Below are positions 23,079-31,840 of a DNA stretch of 54,590 bases, one piece after another. The position numbers and the translations under genes were made by a program. The first letter of the stretch is position 1. Each line of letters opens with the position of its first letter. The notes beneath the pieces are model-generated. The model made no database searches, had not been told where the DNA came from, and saw only the letters and a program-made list of their open reading frames with translations. This stretch comes from Staphylococcus simiae (lineage in GTDB: Bacteria > Bacillota > Bacilli > Staphylococcales > Staphylococcaceae). The DNA lies in the NCBI RefSeq assembly GCF_002902085.1, contig NZ_PPQR01000027.1, positions 1 through 54,590 of the forward strand. Reading direction: 5' to 3'.

Positions 23079-23219
23079 ATTTTATATAAAATTTATTTCA
23101 TATTCCCACCCCGGCAAGACTGACTAGGTTTGTAAAACGTTGATACATCAGCATTTTACAAACCAGACAGTTACTGCCAAATGCTTGAATTTAACTGTGA
23201 AATGTTTTTGCCCCAGGCT
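23060..23219 (+). repeat. Dispersed intergenic repeat, copy 1
   Basis: 160 bp starting GGGAGTGGGACAGA and ending CCCCAGGCT. It shares the blocks GGGAGTGGGACAGA, TAAATTTT, a CACCCC...GCAAGAC...GACTAG stretch, CAGTTACTGCCAAATGCTT and CCAGGCT with a second copy at 42815-42973. It contains a palindrome (about 23073-23097) and a hairpin with TTTGTAAAA and TTTTACAAA arms. A family starting GGGAGTGGGACAGAAAT is common between genes in S. aureus. Confidence 0.85.
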
Positions 23220-23304
23220 GTTTTAAGTCATAATTATGTTCACCAGCCACTAACTTATATGATCATCATGTGATGAATTTTTAGATAAGAGAGGAAGTTT
23301 CAAC

Positions 23305-23622
23305 ATGCAATTTTATCTCATATTACTAGCAATTCTCTATCTAGTTGTTAGTTATATCAGTATCTTTAAAATGGACAATATCTTTACGCGTATCTTAAGA
23401 ATAATTATGGGCGTACTATTATTGTTTGTTTTAGCATTAACAACGATGCATTTCCCTAAAGAAAACTGGTGGGTGTTCATCGTTCTACTGTTACTAGTAG
23501 GTAATGTAGAAATTACATCCTTCAAAATGATTAAAAAAGATCTTAAGGGTGTTAATATTCTTAATTTAATGTCTATATTTATCTTTATCATTTATTGTAT
23601 TTTAGCATTGATATTATTCTAA
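23305..23622 (+). CDS. Small membrane protein of unknown function
   Basis: A 105-residue protein with four hydrophobic segments (about 2-20, 29-47, 54-70 and 84-104) and a short basic loop with FKMIKKDLKG near 73-82. No characterised family is recognised. GAGAGGAAG precedes the ATG. It follows the first repeat copy and ends just before a terminator shared with the RND gene on the other strand. Confidence 0.8.
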   Translation: MQFYLILLAILYLVVSYISIFKMDNIFTRILRIIMGVLLLFVLALTTMHFPKENWWVFIVLLLLVGNVEITSFKMIKKDLKGVNILNLMSIFIFIIYCILALILF

Positions 23623-23648
23623 TATCTTACTAAATATTCATTTGAAAA

Positions 23649-23677
23649 AGGCTAACTGAGTCGCTCTCAATTAGCCT
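23649..23677. terminator. Bidirectional terminator
   Basis: AGGCTAACTGAG (23649-23660) pairs with CTCAATTAGCCT (23666-23677), one mismatch, flanked by A residues on the left and T residues on the right. It can end both the small membrane protein gene and the RND exporter gene. Confidence 0.88.
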
Positions 23678-23736
23678 TTTTCTTTAATTTTTACACTTAC
23701 CTAAGTAAGATACTATAATTTTATAATTTCTAACTA

Positions 23737-26700
23737 TTATTTTGTGTGTCGTTTTGTTAAACGATTTTTTAAAGTGAATAAGATTTCATAAATGACTGGA
23801 ACTACAACTAAAGTTAGGATTGTTGAAGATATTAATCCACCAATAACAGTAGCAGCCATACCTTTAGAAATTAAGATTGAACTATCTTGTCCAAATAGTA
23901 ACGGGATTAACGCACCAATTGTTGCAACTGCTGTCATTAATATCGGTCTAATTCTAGTACCACCCGCTTCTATTAATGCTTCTTTCATCTCCATACCATG
24001 TCGTTCATTATTTATCACTCTATCTATTAACACAATCGCATTCGTTACAACAATACCGATCAACATGAGCATACCAATTAAACTTGGCACAGATATCGTT
24101 TCTCCTGTAATCAATAATGCAATAATTACACCGATAATTGTAAATGGTAACGAGAATAATATCGTAAATGGCGCTAAGCCACCTTTAAATGTAATCACTA
24201 AGATAAGATAAACGATAATAATTGCAGCAATCATAGCAAATACTAATTGTGTAATGGCATTGTTAATATCATCATTGGCACCACCAACATTTACTTTGAC
24301 ATTATTAGGCTTATCTAGATGATTCAGTTGTGACATCACATTTCTAGTTGTACCACCAACGTCTTTATTAATGACTTTACCTGTTATGGTAGTTGCATAA
24401 TCACCTTGTTCTTGTGTTAATTTACTTGGCGTTGTTGTTTTTTCAAGTGATGCAATATCACTCAACTTAATTGTTCCACCTGTTGGCTTCTGCAATTCAA
24501 TATTGTTAAGTTTCTTTTCAGACCAATCTGTAGCCTTATTTTGTTTCACTTTAACATCAATTGTCTTACCTTGTTCTTTGACAGTAGTAATAGTTTTTTC
24601 AGGTAGGTTTTCATTTAAATTCATTGCTAATTGTGCAGCTGAAATACCATTTTGAGCTGCTTTATTTTGATTAACTTTTACTTCATATTGATCATATGTT
24701 TGTGATAAATCAGATTTTACATTCGCTAATCCTTTGATGTCTTTCATTTTATCTTCAATTTTATTAACTGTACCTTTGATATCATCTGTCGAAGGACCTT
24801 TTACAGTTACTTCTACAGAGCTATTACCAGCACCTGTACCTAGATCTTGGTTTTTCCATTCTCCCGGATGTTTAAAACTATCTACATGTTTCAATACTTT
24901 ATCCGGTTCTTCATCAAAGTTTGGTGTATCATTATCATACTCAACCATAATAGCCATACTATTCGTACTTCCAGTTGGATCTACTGGACTAGGTCCACCA
25001 ACAGAGTATTGTACTGTTTTCACTTTATCTTTATGTTGTAAATATTTTTCAACATCTTTGGCATGATTTAATACCGCTTGTTGAGTCTCACCAGGTTTAG
25101 GGGTATACGTAATCGCTAAAAATTTATCATCACCAGAAGAGATAAAGCTTGTTCCTAATCTAGGTCCTCCAATCACTATCGTGAGTACTAAAATAACCGT
25201 ACTAATGATGATAACTAACCATTTATGATTCAATGACCATGCTAAGACTTTTTTATAACTTCTACTAACAATGCCTAACTTTTCATTTTGACCATTTTGA
25301 CGATGTTTCACACCTTTGTTGAATAAAGTAGCAGCTAACGCTGGAACTAAAGTGATAGAAACCAATAATGAAGCTAATAAACTAAAGGCAATCGCTAAAG
25401 CGAATGGTCTAAACATTTCACCAACAGAGCCAGAGACAAATATAAGTGGTAAAAAGACAATAATGGTCACTAACGTAGATGACATGATTGGCTTAAATAC
25501 TTCTGTAGTGGCACTAATAATTAAATTCTGCCCTTTCATCGGTTCGGTAGGATCAGATAATCGTCTATAGATATTCTCTACTACTACAATAGAGTCATCT
25601 ATTACACGTCCTATCGCTACAGTTAATGCACCTAAAGTTAAAATGTTTAACGATACATCACTCAATTTTAAAGCGATTAAGGCCATTAATAATGACAATG
25701 GAATAGAAACAACAGATATTGCTGTTGTACGAATATTTCTTAAGAAAAGTAGTATAACGATGATAGCTACAATTGTACCAAGAACCGCTTTTTCAACCAT
25801 TGTATATAACGAATCTTCAACAGGCTTGGCAGTATCCATTGTTTTTGTAGCCTTCAAATTATTGTTATCTTTGACAAATTCATCAACTTTTTTCTGAACA
25901 TCTTTCGCTACTTGAACTGTATTAGCATCTTGTGATTTTAAAACTTGTAAGTTCACTGCATCTTTACCATTTGTTTTCGAAATCGACGTTCTAACGTCCC
26001 CAACTGAGACATCTGCAATATCTTTCAATTTAACAGTTGGCATACTGCTTGAACTTGCACTAGGCATAGACGCTTGAGATGATTTTGAACCTGAAGATTG
26101 ATTCACTTCTGACATTGCAGAGTTATCTTCTTTACTATCATCACTACTTTGTGACTGACTTCCTGCAATATTCAGTGGTATATCAATGTTTTTCAGTGCA
26201 TTAACTGATGTGAATTGACCATCTACTACAATAGATTTATCTGTTTTGCCAAATTGGAATAAACCTAATGGTGTTTGCCTTGTAGCTGTTTTTAAATAAT
26301 TTTCTACATCTTCTGCAGTTAAACCATTTTTTTCTAATTGAGCTTGTTTAAATTTAAGTGTCACTTCACGATTTGTCTGTCCATTTAACTGGGCGTTTTG
26401 TACACCATCAATCGTTTGTAACTTAGGAATTAATGTATCATTTAGTTCTTTAGTTACTGTTTTTAAATCTGCATCTTTATTTGAAAATGAATACGCTAAA
26501 ATTGGAAAAGCATCCATAGAGTTTCGTGTTAATTCTGGCTCTCCAACTTCATCTTTAAATTTAATCTTATCGATTTCTTTTTTGAGTTGTTCCTCTGCTT
26601 TATCCATGTCCGTATTGTTTTCATACTCAACAGTCACAATTGAAGCATTTTGAATTGATTGCGTTTTTACATTTTTTACGTAAGCTAATGACCTCACTTG

Positions 26701-26913
26701 ATTATCGATTTTAGTACTGATTTCATCTTGCGTACTTTGTGGTGTAGCACCTGGCATTGTCGTTTGTACAGAAATGACTGGATTTTGCACATCTGGAAGT
26801 AGTTCTAATTTTAACTTGGTACTAGCATAAACACCGCCCAAAATCACCAATACTACCATTAAAAATATCGCAAATTTATTCCCTAGTGAAAACTGCAATA
26901 ATTTTTTTATCAT
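23737..26913 (-). CDS. RND-family efflux transporter (AcrB/MMPL-like)
   Basis: A 1058-residue protein with the two-fold RND layout: TM1 at about 13-29, a large outside loop, a bundle of helices at 370-540, a second loop, and a final bundle at 880-1045. The TM4 motif IGRVIDDSIVVVEN has the paired aspartates D439-D440 needed for proton coupling. No membrane-fusion or outer-membrane partner is adjacent, as expected in a Gram-positive. Residues 251-292 are an unusually serine-rich insert. I recall a report that the S. aureus counterpart contacts peptidoglycan enzymes, which would fit its position beside femX; the substrate is unknown. Confidence 0.88.
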   Translation of the reverse strand: MIKKLLQFSLGNKFAIFLMVVLVILGGVYASTKLKLELLPDVQNPVISVQTTMPGATPQSTQDEISTKIDNQVRSLAYVKNVKTQSIQNASIVTVEYENNTDMDKAEEQLKKEIDKIKFKDEVGEPELTRNSMDAFPILAYSFSNKDADLKTVTKELNDTLIPKLQTIDGVQNAQLNGQTNREVTLKFKQAQLEKNGLTAEDVENYLKTATRQTPLGLFQFGKTDKSIVVDGQFTSVNALKNIDIPLNIAGSQSQSSDDSKEDNSAMSEVNQSSGSKSSQASMPSASSSSMPTVKLKDIADVSVGDVRTSISKTNGKDAVNLQVLKSQDANTVQVAKDVQKKVDEFVKDNNNLKATKTMDTAKPVEDSLYTMVEKAVLGTIVAIIVILLFLRNIRTTAISVVSIPLSLLMALIALKLSDVSLNILTLGALTVAIGRVIDDSIVVVENIYRRLSDPTEPMKGQNLIISATTEVFKPIMSSTLVTIIVFLPLIFVSGSVGEMFRPFALAIAFSLLASLLVSITLVPALAATLFNKGVKHRQNGQNEKLGIVSRSYKKVLAWSLNHKWLVIIISTVILVLTIVIGGPRLGTSFISSGDDKFLAITYTPKPGETQQAVLNHAKDVEKYLQHKDKVKTVQYSVGGPSPVDPTGSTNSMAIMVEYDNDTPNFDEEPDKVLKHVDSFKHPGEWKNQDLGTGAGNSSVEVTVKGPSTDDIKGTVNKIEDKMKDIKGLANVKSDLSQTYDQYEVKVNQNKAAQNGISAAQLAMNLNENLPEKTITTVKEQGKTIDVKVKQNKATDWSEKKLNNIELQKPTGGTIKLSDIASLEKTTTPSKLTQEQGDYATTITGKVINKDVGGTTRNVMSQLNHLDKPNNVKVNVGGANDDINNAITQLVFAMIAAIIIVYLILVITFKGGLAPFTILFSLPFTIIGVIIALLITGETISVPSLIGMLMLIGIVVTNAIVLIDRVINNERHGMEMKEALIEAGGTRIRPILMTAVATIGALIPLLFGQDSSILISKGMAATVIGGLISSTILTLVVVPVIYEILFTLKNRLTKRHTK

Positions 26914-26984
26914 TGCTATTAAGTACCTCTTTTCAAATTTAGAATTTTCTTACTTAACTCCCATATTTTAAGCATTATTAAAAA

Positions 26985-27021
26985 ATCTGAACGCTTGCAA
27001 TCATTTGTATAGCGCTCAGAT
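26985..27021 (-). terminator. Terminator of femX
   Basis: On minus, ATCTGAGCGCT and AGCGTTCAGAT form an 11-bp stem with one G-T pair and a 15-nt loop, followed by six T residues. It lies 15 nt after the femX stop, so the RND gene downstream depends on its own promoter or on read-through. Confidence 0.85.
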
Positions 27022-27035
27022 GTATGGTTCATTGA

Positions 27036-28301
27036 TTATTTACGTTTTAATTTACGAGAAATTTTAATTTTAGCTTTTGTTAAACGTGGTTTAACTTGTT
27101 CAATTAATTGATATAATGGTTGATTTAACACGTAGTCAAATTCACCAATTTTCTCACTTAAATAAGTTCCCCAAACTTTTTTAAATGCCCATAAACCATA
27201 ATGGTCAGAATCTTTATCGGGATCATTATCTGTACCACCAAAGTCATAAGTTGTAGCACCATGGTCACGTGCATACTTCATCATTGTATATTGCATATGA
27301 TGGTTAGGTAAGAAATCTCTATATTCATTAGAAGACGCACCATATAAGTAATACGATTTAGCACCTGCAAACATCAATAGTGCACCTGATAAATAAATAC
27401 CGTCTGGATGTTGACGTTCAAGTTCTTCTAAATCACGTTTTAAATCTTCATTTTTAGCAATTTTATTTTGCGCATCTTTAATCATATTTTGTGCTTTTTT
27501 AGCTTGCTTTTCTGATGTTTCTTTTTTCTTTTCCCATTTTTTTATTTCGTCATTTAAATCAGCAATATCTTGATTTACTTTTTGTAAATTTGAAGTCGGG
27601 TCGAGCTTAACTAAGAATAGCTCTGCATCGCCATCTTCATGTAAAGCGTCATAGATATTTTCAAAATAGCTAATATCGCGAGTTAAGAAGCCATCACGTT
27701 CACCAGTTATCTTCATTAATTCAGCAAATGTTTTCAAACCTTCTCTGTCTGAACGTTCTACAGTTGTACCCCGTTTTAATGCTAATCTTACTTTAGAACG
27801 ATTACGACGTTCAAAACTTTCTAATAATTCATCATCAGATTTATCTATAGGAGTAATCATTGTCATACGTGGCTGAATATAATCTTTTGATAAACCTTCT
27901 TTAAATCCTTTATGTTTAAATCCTAAAGCTTTTAAATTCTGCAATGCTGCTGTTCCATGTTCTACTTCTACGTCAGGATCTATTTTAATGGCATATGCTT
28001 TTTCAGCTTTTGCTACTTCTTTCGCACTATCTAATAATGCTTGTAATGCTTCTTTGTCATTATAATCAACAACAAATCCTCGTGAAATATAGCATAATGT
28101 GTATGGTAATTTAGGTACTTTTTTAAATAGTAATTGCCCTACACCTTTAACTTCACCATTTTCTCCAACAGCAATACGTTTAGAATACCATCCTGTTAAT
28201 TGTTTTGTTTCAGCCCATTTGCTTAATTGTAGTAAATCACCATTAGGATGAGATTTTACAAATGCGTCATGTTCTTGATTAGTGATATGCATCTTTTCCA
28301 T
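27036..28301 (-). CDS. femX: Lipid II:glycine glycyltransferase FemX (FmhB)
   Basis: A 421-residue Fem transferase that adds the first glycine to the lysine side chain of lipid II using glycyl-tRNA, the first step of the pentaglycine bridge. It has two GNAT-like domains, with the antiparallel coiled-coil arm at about 239-297 (ADLNDEIKKWEKKKETSEKQ and on). Residues SFERRNRSKVRLALKRGTTV are typical. In S. aureus this gene is essential, whereas femA and femB are elsewhere. GAAGGAGATA precedes the ATG at 28301. Confidence 0.96.
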   Translation of the reverse strand: MEKMHITNQEHDAFVKSHPNGDLLQLSKWAETKQLTGWYSKRIAVGENGEVKGVGQLLFKKVPKLPYTLCYISRGFVVDYNDKEALQALLDSAKEVAKAEKAYAIKIDPDVEVEHGTAALQNLKALGFKHKGFKEGLSKDYIQPRMTMITPIDKSDDELLESFERRNRSKVRLALKRGTTVERSDREGLKTFAELMKITGERDGFLTRDISYFENIYDALHEDGDAELFLVKLDPTSNLQKVNQDIADLNDEIKKWEKKKETSEKQAKKAQNMIKDAQNKIAKNEDLKRDLEELERQHPDGIYLSGALLMFAGAKSYYLYGASSNEYRDFLPNHHMQYTMMKYARDHGATTYDFGGTDNDPDKDSDHYGLWAFKKVWGTYLSEKIGEFDYVLNQPLYQLIEQVKPRLTKAKIKISRKLKRK

Positions 28302-28573
28302 GATTTATGATATCTCCTTCTATGTTTAACAATAATTTATATTATACCTTGTCTAAGCTACAGTGTCGATAAAGACTCCTCTTCATTAATAGAAACTAAT
28401 TACTGTTATTTATCATCAAAACTTTGTCATCATTTATGCCAAATTCATTCGTCATTCGCATCATACTAAACGTTGACTCAAATGCACTTCATGAGTATGT
28501 AACAAGCGGCATTTGTTTCCCAAAACACATTATCTTGTTATACTTGTGTCATTCTTTTAATGAGGTGTTATCA

Positions 28574-28825
28574 ATGAGACGTATATTACTAAGTTTATTT
28601 ATTTTAATAAATAGCATTGCTATCTTTGTTTCCATAACAGAGACTTTATCGATTAACTATTTTAGTATTAGATTAATTATCGCGTTTTTTACATTGGTTA
28701 TTTCAATCTTCTTCATCTTAATAAAATCAAATCATTTTAATCATATTTTAGCAATTATGTCTGTTATTTTGGCAGCTAGTCATCTAATATTAATTGCACA
28801 TAGTGCATACATCTATTTATACTAA
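28574..28825 (+). CDS. Small membrane protein of unknown function
   Basis: 83 residues starting MRRILLSLFILINSIAIFVS at an ATG preceded by GAGGTG; the longer in-frame reading from 28424 lacks a ribosome binding site and its extra part is not membrane-like. Three hydrophobic segments are seen (about 4-22, 30-48 and 56-80). No known family. Its stop overlaps the converging VOC gene by nine bases. Confidence 0.65.
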   Translation: MRRILLSLFILINSIAIFVSITETLSINYFSIRLIIAFFTLVISIFFILIKSNHFNHILAIMSVILAASHLILIAHSAYIYLY

Positions 28826-29581
28826 CGGTTCAAATTTATAAACAGCACCTCTGATAAAAATAGAAAACGGCATATTAGCTTGATTATCTTTAATGAGTAA
28901 AGCATGGTATTTAGACTGTTTGCCATCTTCAATTCTAATGTATATATCATCTGTTTTTAAAATTAAATCCGTATAGGTATCTGTACTTTCAACAATGTCT
29001 AAATCAAACCATTGTTGAAAGTTTGCTACGGTTTGTGGTCTTTGAGAACTTTTTATAGTAATCATTTCAATTGAAAAGTTAGTTTGGAATTCATCTTTTA
29101 ATTTATCATGCCTTACAGCATCAGTATCATCCCACTGAATGAAAAATGGTGGTTTGACGTCCTTCTCATCATTATTAACAATATAAAGTAATTGCCATTT
29201 AACTTTATTGCCCTTTTTCCCTTCTCTTTCCATAGCAATAGGGCCTACACTTTCAACATCATTATCATCTAATCTTTGTTTTACTTTAGCAATATCATCT
29301 GTTCTAAAGCATATATTTTTAAACCCTTGTTCATATTGCTCTTGCACAATTTGTGTAGCAAATGCGACATCACCTTCTGAAGTTTTAGCCATTTTTTTCA
29401 ATTTTTCATTATCTTCAACATCTAATAGTTCGATATAGTTTTCATTAATATAAGCTAATTTATTATATGTACCGTATTTATGATGATTGCCACCAGATTT
29501 CAATTTTAAAATATCTCCTGGAAAGTTAAAGTGCTCTAATTGATCAACATAATGAATGATATGATCGAATTTTAACGTCAT
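28817..29581 (-). CDS. VOC-fold (glyoxalase-like) protein
   Basis: A 254-residue protein starting MTLKFDHIIHYVDQLEHFNF, the pattern of the glyoxalase-like VOC domain with H7 as a likely first metal ligand. A repeat of the fold follows (FKNICFRTDDIAKVKQRLDD; then FSIEMITIKSSQRPQTVANF). The substrate is unknown. I choose ATG 29581 because GGGGGA lies seven bases upstream; the TTG at 29596 is inside that site. It diverges from the MarR-MFS pair. Confidence 0.8.
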   Translation of the reverse strand: MTLKFDHIIHYVDQLEHFNFPGDILKLKSGGNHHKYGTYNKLAYINENYIELLDVEDNEKLKKMAKTSEGDVAFATQIVQEQYEQGFKNICFRTDDIAKVKQRLDDNDVESVGPIAMEREGKKGNKVKWQLLYIVNNDEKDVKPPFFIQWDDTDAVRHDKLKDEFQTNFSIEMITIKSSQRPQTVANFQQWFDLDIVESTDTYTDLILKTDDIYIRIEDGKQSKYHALLIKDNQANMPFSIFIRGAVYKFEPLV

Positions 29582-29669
29582 AATATAATCCCCCAATATT
29601 TATCCTTACGCCTAGTCTAACAAAATAAGACATATTTTTCTCATTATAAATTTTTAAAGCATGCAACTA

Positions 29670-29698
29670 TTGAAATAAATGATTTTAAGTCTTATAAT
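29670..29698 (+). promoter_or_regulatory. Sigma-A promoter of the MarR-MFS operon
   Basis: -35 TTGAAA (29670-29675), exactly 17 nt, -10 TATAAT (29693-29698). The predicted start of transcription falls just before the palindrome at 29717. Confidence 0.85.
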
Positions 29699-29716
29699 TA
29701 TTTTTGTCGCTAAAAA

Positions 29717-29731
29717 GTTAGCCTAGCTAAC
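29717..29731 (+). promoter_or_regulatory. Palindromic operator, probably for the MarR protein
   Basis: GTTAGC-CTA-GCTAAC, a perfect 6-3-6 palindrome 18 nt past the -10 element and 25 nt before the marR ATG. The position suits repression by blocking initiation or early elongation, and MarR proteins usually bind palindromes of about this size in their own promoters. Binding is inferred. Confidence 0.7.
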
Positions 29732-29755
29732 CATTAAATTAAAAGGAGTCTCACT

Positions 29756-30196
29756 ATGCTAGAACATGATTTTTTCAATAGTTTCGTTACTGTTTATCGG
29801 CCCTATTTAAAATTAGCTGAACCTATTTTAGAAAAGCATCAAATCTACTATGGTCAATGGCTTATATTACGAGATATCGCCAAACATCAACCTACGACAC
29901 TTGTTGAAATTTCACATAGACGTGCCATTGAGAAACCAACAGCTAGAAAAACAATCAAAGCATTAATCGATTATGGTTATTTGAATGTCGCTTCCAGTAA
30001 AGCAGATAAACGTCAAAAATTATTAAGTTTATCTATATCCGGTCAAGATTTATATACAGCTGTACATCAAGATATAACAGAACTACAACATTCAATTACC
30101 CAACAAACTGATATTACACCTGAAGAAATGGCACAAACCATTACCGTTATGAATAAAATTCATTCAACATTATTAGGAGGAGAACAAAGTGACTGA
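29756..30196 (+). CDS. MarR-family transcriptional regulator
   Basis: A 146-residue winged-helix protein. The recognition region is LVEISHRRAIEKPTARKTIKAL (about 45-67) and the wing contains KADKRQKLLSLS with the D-x-R type pattern. Helical ends form the dimer interface. It probably represses itself and the MFS gene that overlaps its end by eight bases, acting through the palindrome at 29717-29731. The inducing ligand is unknown. Confidence 0.88.
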   Translation: MLEHDFFNSFVTVYRPYLKLAEPILEKHQIYYGQWLILRDIAKHQPTTLVEISHRRAIEKPTARKTIKALIDYGYLNVASSKADKRQKLLSLSISGQDLYTAVHQDITELQHSITQQTDITPEEMAQTITVMNKIHSTLLGGEQSD

Positions 30197-31397
30197 ACAT
30201 TCATCAATTAAAGATCCAATATTTACCAAAAGTTTTAATACTAACTTTCTAATTAATTTTGTTGTTTATTTATGCATGTATCTATTACTCGTAGTCATTG
30301 CTGGATATAGCATAAGTGAATACCATGCTTCTGATTCTTTAGCTGGATTAGTTGTCGGCTTGTTTATTGTTGGATCGCTAATAGGACGCTTTGCATCTGG
30401 TAAGTTTGTTAACCAGGTCGGTCCAAAACGATTACTATTAATAGGACTTATTTGTTTAATTATTACGCAATTATTATATTTTATACCTGGATCATTAAGC
30501 TTTCTCATTTTCGTTAGATTAATTAATGGTATCGCTACGGCTATGGTAACAACGGCAACAGGTACAATCGCTGCATACGTTACTCCAGCGAGTAGAAAAA
30601 GTGAAGGTATTAGTTTATTTTCATTAAGTTTAGTTCTTGGTACAGCTATAGGTCCATTCTTTGGTATGTTATTAATTACACATTATCCAATTACTTTGTT
30701 ATTTATTATATGCGTCATATTAGGTTGCTTAGGTCTCGTCATGTCATTCTTTATCAAAGTTGACTTTAATACAACATCTGAAACAGCTGCTACAACACAA
30801 CAAACGCGTCATTCTAAATGGAGTATACACAATTTTATTGCTAGTGAAGCAATACCAGTAGCCATAGTGATGTTACTAGTAGGTATTACTTATTCATCCG
30901 TTCTAACATATTTACAAGCATTTGCTGTTGAACGTCAATTAGTGACGGCCGCAAGCTACTTCTTTATATTCTTTGCCATAACATCATTAATTACACGTCC
31001 CCTTGCTGGTAGATTAATGGATGCTAAAAATGAAAATATCGTTGTCTATCCTGCATTTATCGCATTAATTATATCGTTCATATGTTTAATGTTCAGTTTC
31101 CAAGGATGGATGATATTTATAGCTGGCGCTGCATTAGGAATTGGTTATGGTAATTTATCTTCTTCTATGCAAGCTATTGCTATTAAAGTCTCCCCACCAG
31201 TTAAATACGGTTTAGCTACTTCGACATTTTTCGTTGGCTTAGATGCTGGTGTTGGTTTTGGTCCATCATTACTTGGATTAATTACACATCTATTTAGTTA
31301 TAGTCAAATATATGGGTTGATGGCATTACTCGGTTTAATGACATTAATCATCTACTTCCTCATTCATGGCCGTAAAGTTAAAACACCAACTTATTAA
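30189..31397 (+). CDS. MFS transporter, drug-efflux type
   Basis: A 402-residue major facilitator protein with twelve hydrophobic segments. Motif A-like GRFASGKFVNQVGPKRLLL follows TM2, and GTAIGPFFG in TM5 resembles motif C of exporters. Start is GTG at 30189, eight bases inside marR, behind GGAGGAG. Linked control by a MarR regulator suggests export of a toxic compound; the substrate cannot be told from sequence. A nested hairpin terminator follows. Confidence 0.85.
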   Translation: MTEHSSIKDPIFTKSFNTNFLINFVVYLCMYLLLVVIAGYSISEYHASDSLAGLVVGLFIVGSLIGRFASGKFVNQVGPKRLLLIGLICLIITQLLYFIPGSLSFLIFVRLINGIATAMVTTATGTIAAYVTPASRKSEGISLFSLSLVLGTAIGPFFGMLLITHYPITLLFIICVILGCLGLVMSFFIKVDFNTTSETAATTQQTRHSKWSIHNFIASEAIPVAIVMLLVGITYSSVLTYLQAFAVERQLVTAASYFFIFFAITSLITRPLAGRLMDAKNENIVVYPAFIALIISFICLMFSFQGWMIFIAGAALGIGYGNLSSSMQAIAIKVSPPVKYGLATSTFFVGLDAGVGFGPSLLGLITHLFSYSQIYGLMALLGLMTLIIYFLIHGRKVKTPTY

Positions 31398-31415
31398 TTT
31401 TTAACTCTAAAAAAT

Positions 31416-31483
31416 AAGGATGTTTACAATGACCTTTAGACTCATTGTCCCCGTACTTGAGTCTATATCATGTAAACATCCTT
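31416..31483. terminator. Double-hairpin bidirectional terminator
   Basis: Outer arms AAGGATGTTTACA (31416-31428) and TGTAAACATCCTT (31471-31483) are a perfect 13-bp repeat; an inner pair TAGACTCA (31437-31444) and TGAGTCTA (31458-31465) forms a second stem. It separates the MFS gene from the converging sarV. The flanking T-runs are modest. Confidence 0.75.
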
Positions 31484-31489
31484 GTTATA

Positions 31490-31840
31490 TTAATTAGCGA
31501 CGCTTAAGGCTTCGATTTCTTTCGTGATTTTATCTAATAATTTCTTTTGAGTTGCATTATAGAAGTAAAACACTTGTCTTTCATCAGTTTCAGAACGTAA
31601 TTTTGAAATAAGATCTTTTTTATAAATCTTACGAATAATGACATCTATCTTACTTGTATCCCATAACATTTCAAAATGAAGTGTGTCTCTTAATTCTTTA
31701 CCACTAATTTTCTGTCCTTCATATACTTTAAATAACACTACAAATTCCTCGATAGAAATTTTATAAGCACTTTTAAGCCAATGCTTTAATTGACTTAATT
31801 CCCTTTCAGCTGATATAAAACGTTGAACTTTATTACTCAT
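31490..31840 (-). CDS. sarV: SarA-family regulator SarV
   Basis: A 116-residue winged-helix protein of the single-domain SarA group, matching my recollection of S. aureus SarV at most positions ([53 protein letters not shown]). The SETDERQ wing is the SarA-family signature. In S. aureus it is linked to control of autolysis and is repressed by SarA and MgrA. AGGAGG precedes the ATG. It is a single gene with a long AT-rich upstream region. Confidence 0.93.
   Translation of the reverse strand: MSNKVQRFISAERELSQLKHWLKSAYKISIEEFVVLFKVYEGQKISGKELRDTLHFEMLWDTSKIDVIIRKIYKKDLISKLRSETDERQVFYFYNATQKKLLDKITKEIEALSVAN

Noticed and set aside
24734..25066. 110-codon plus-strand ORF inside the RND gene
   Set aside because: Antisense to a strongly supported gene, no start signals.
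28424..28573. 50-codon N-terminal extension of the 83-residue membrane protein
   Set aside because: No ribosome site for the longer form; GAGGTG precedes the internal ATG.
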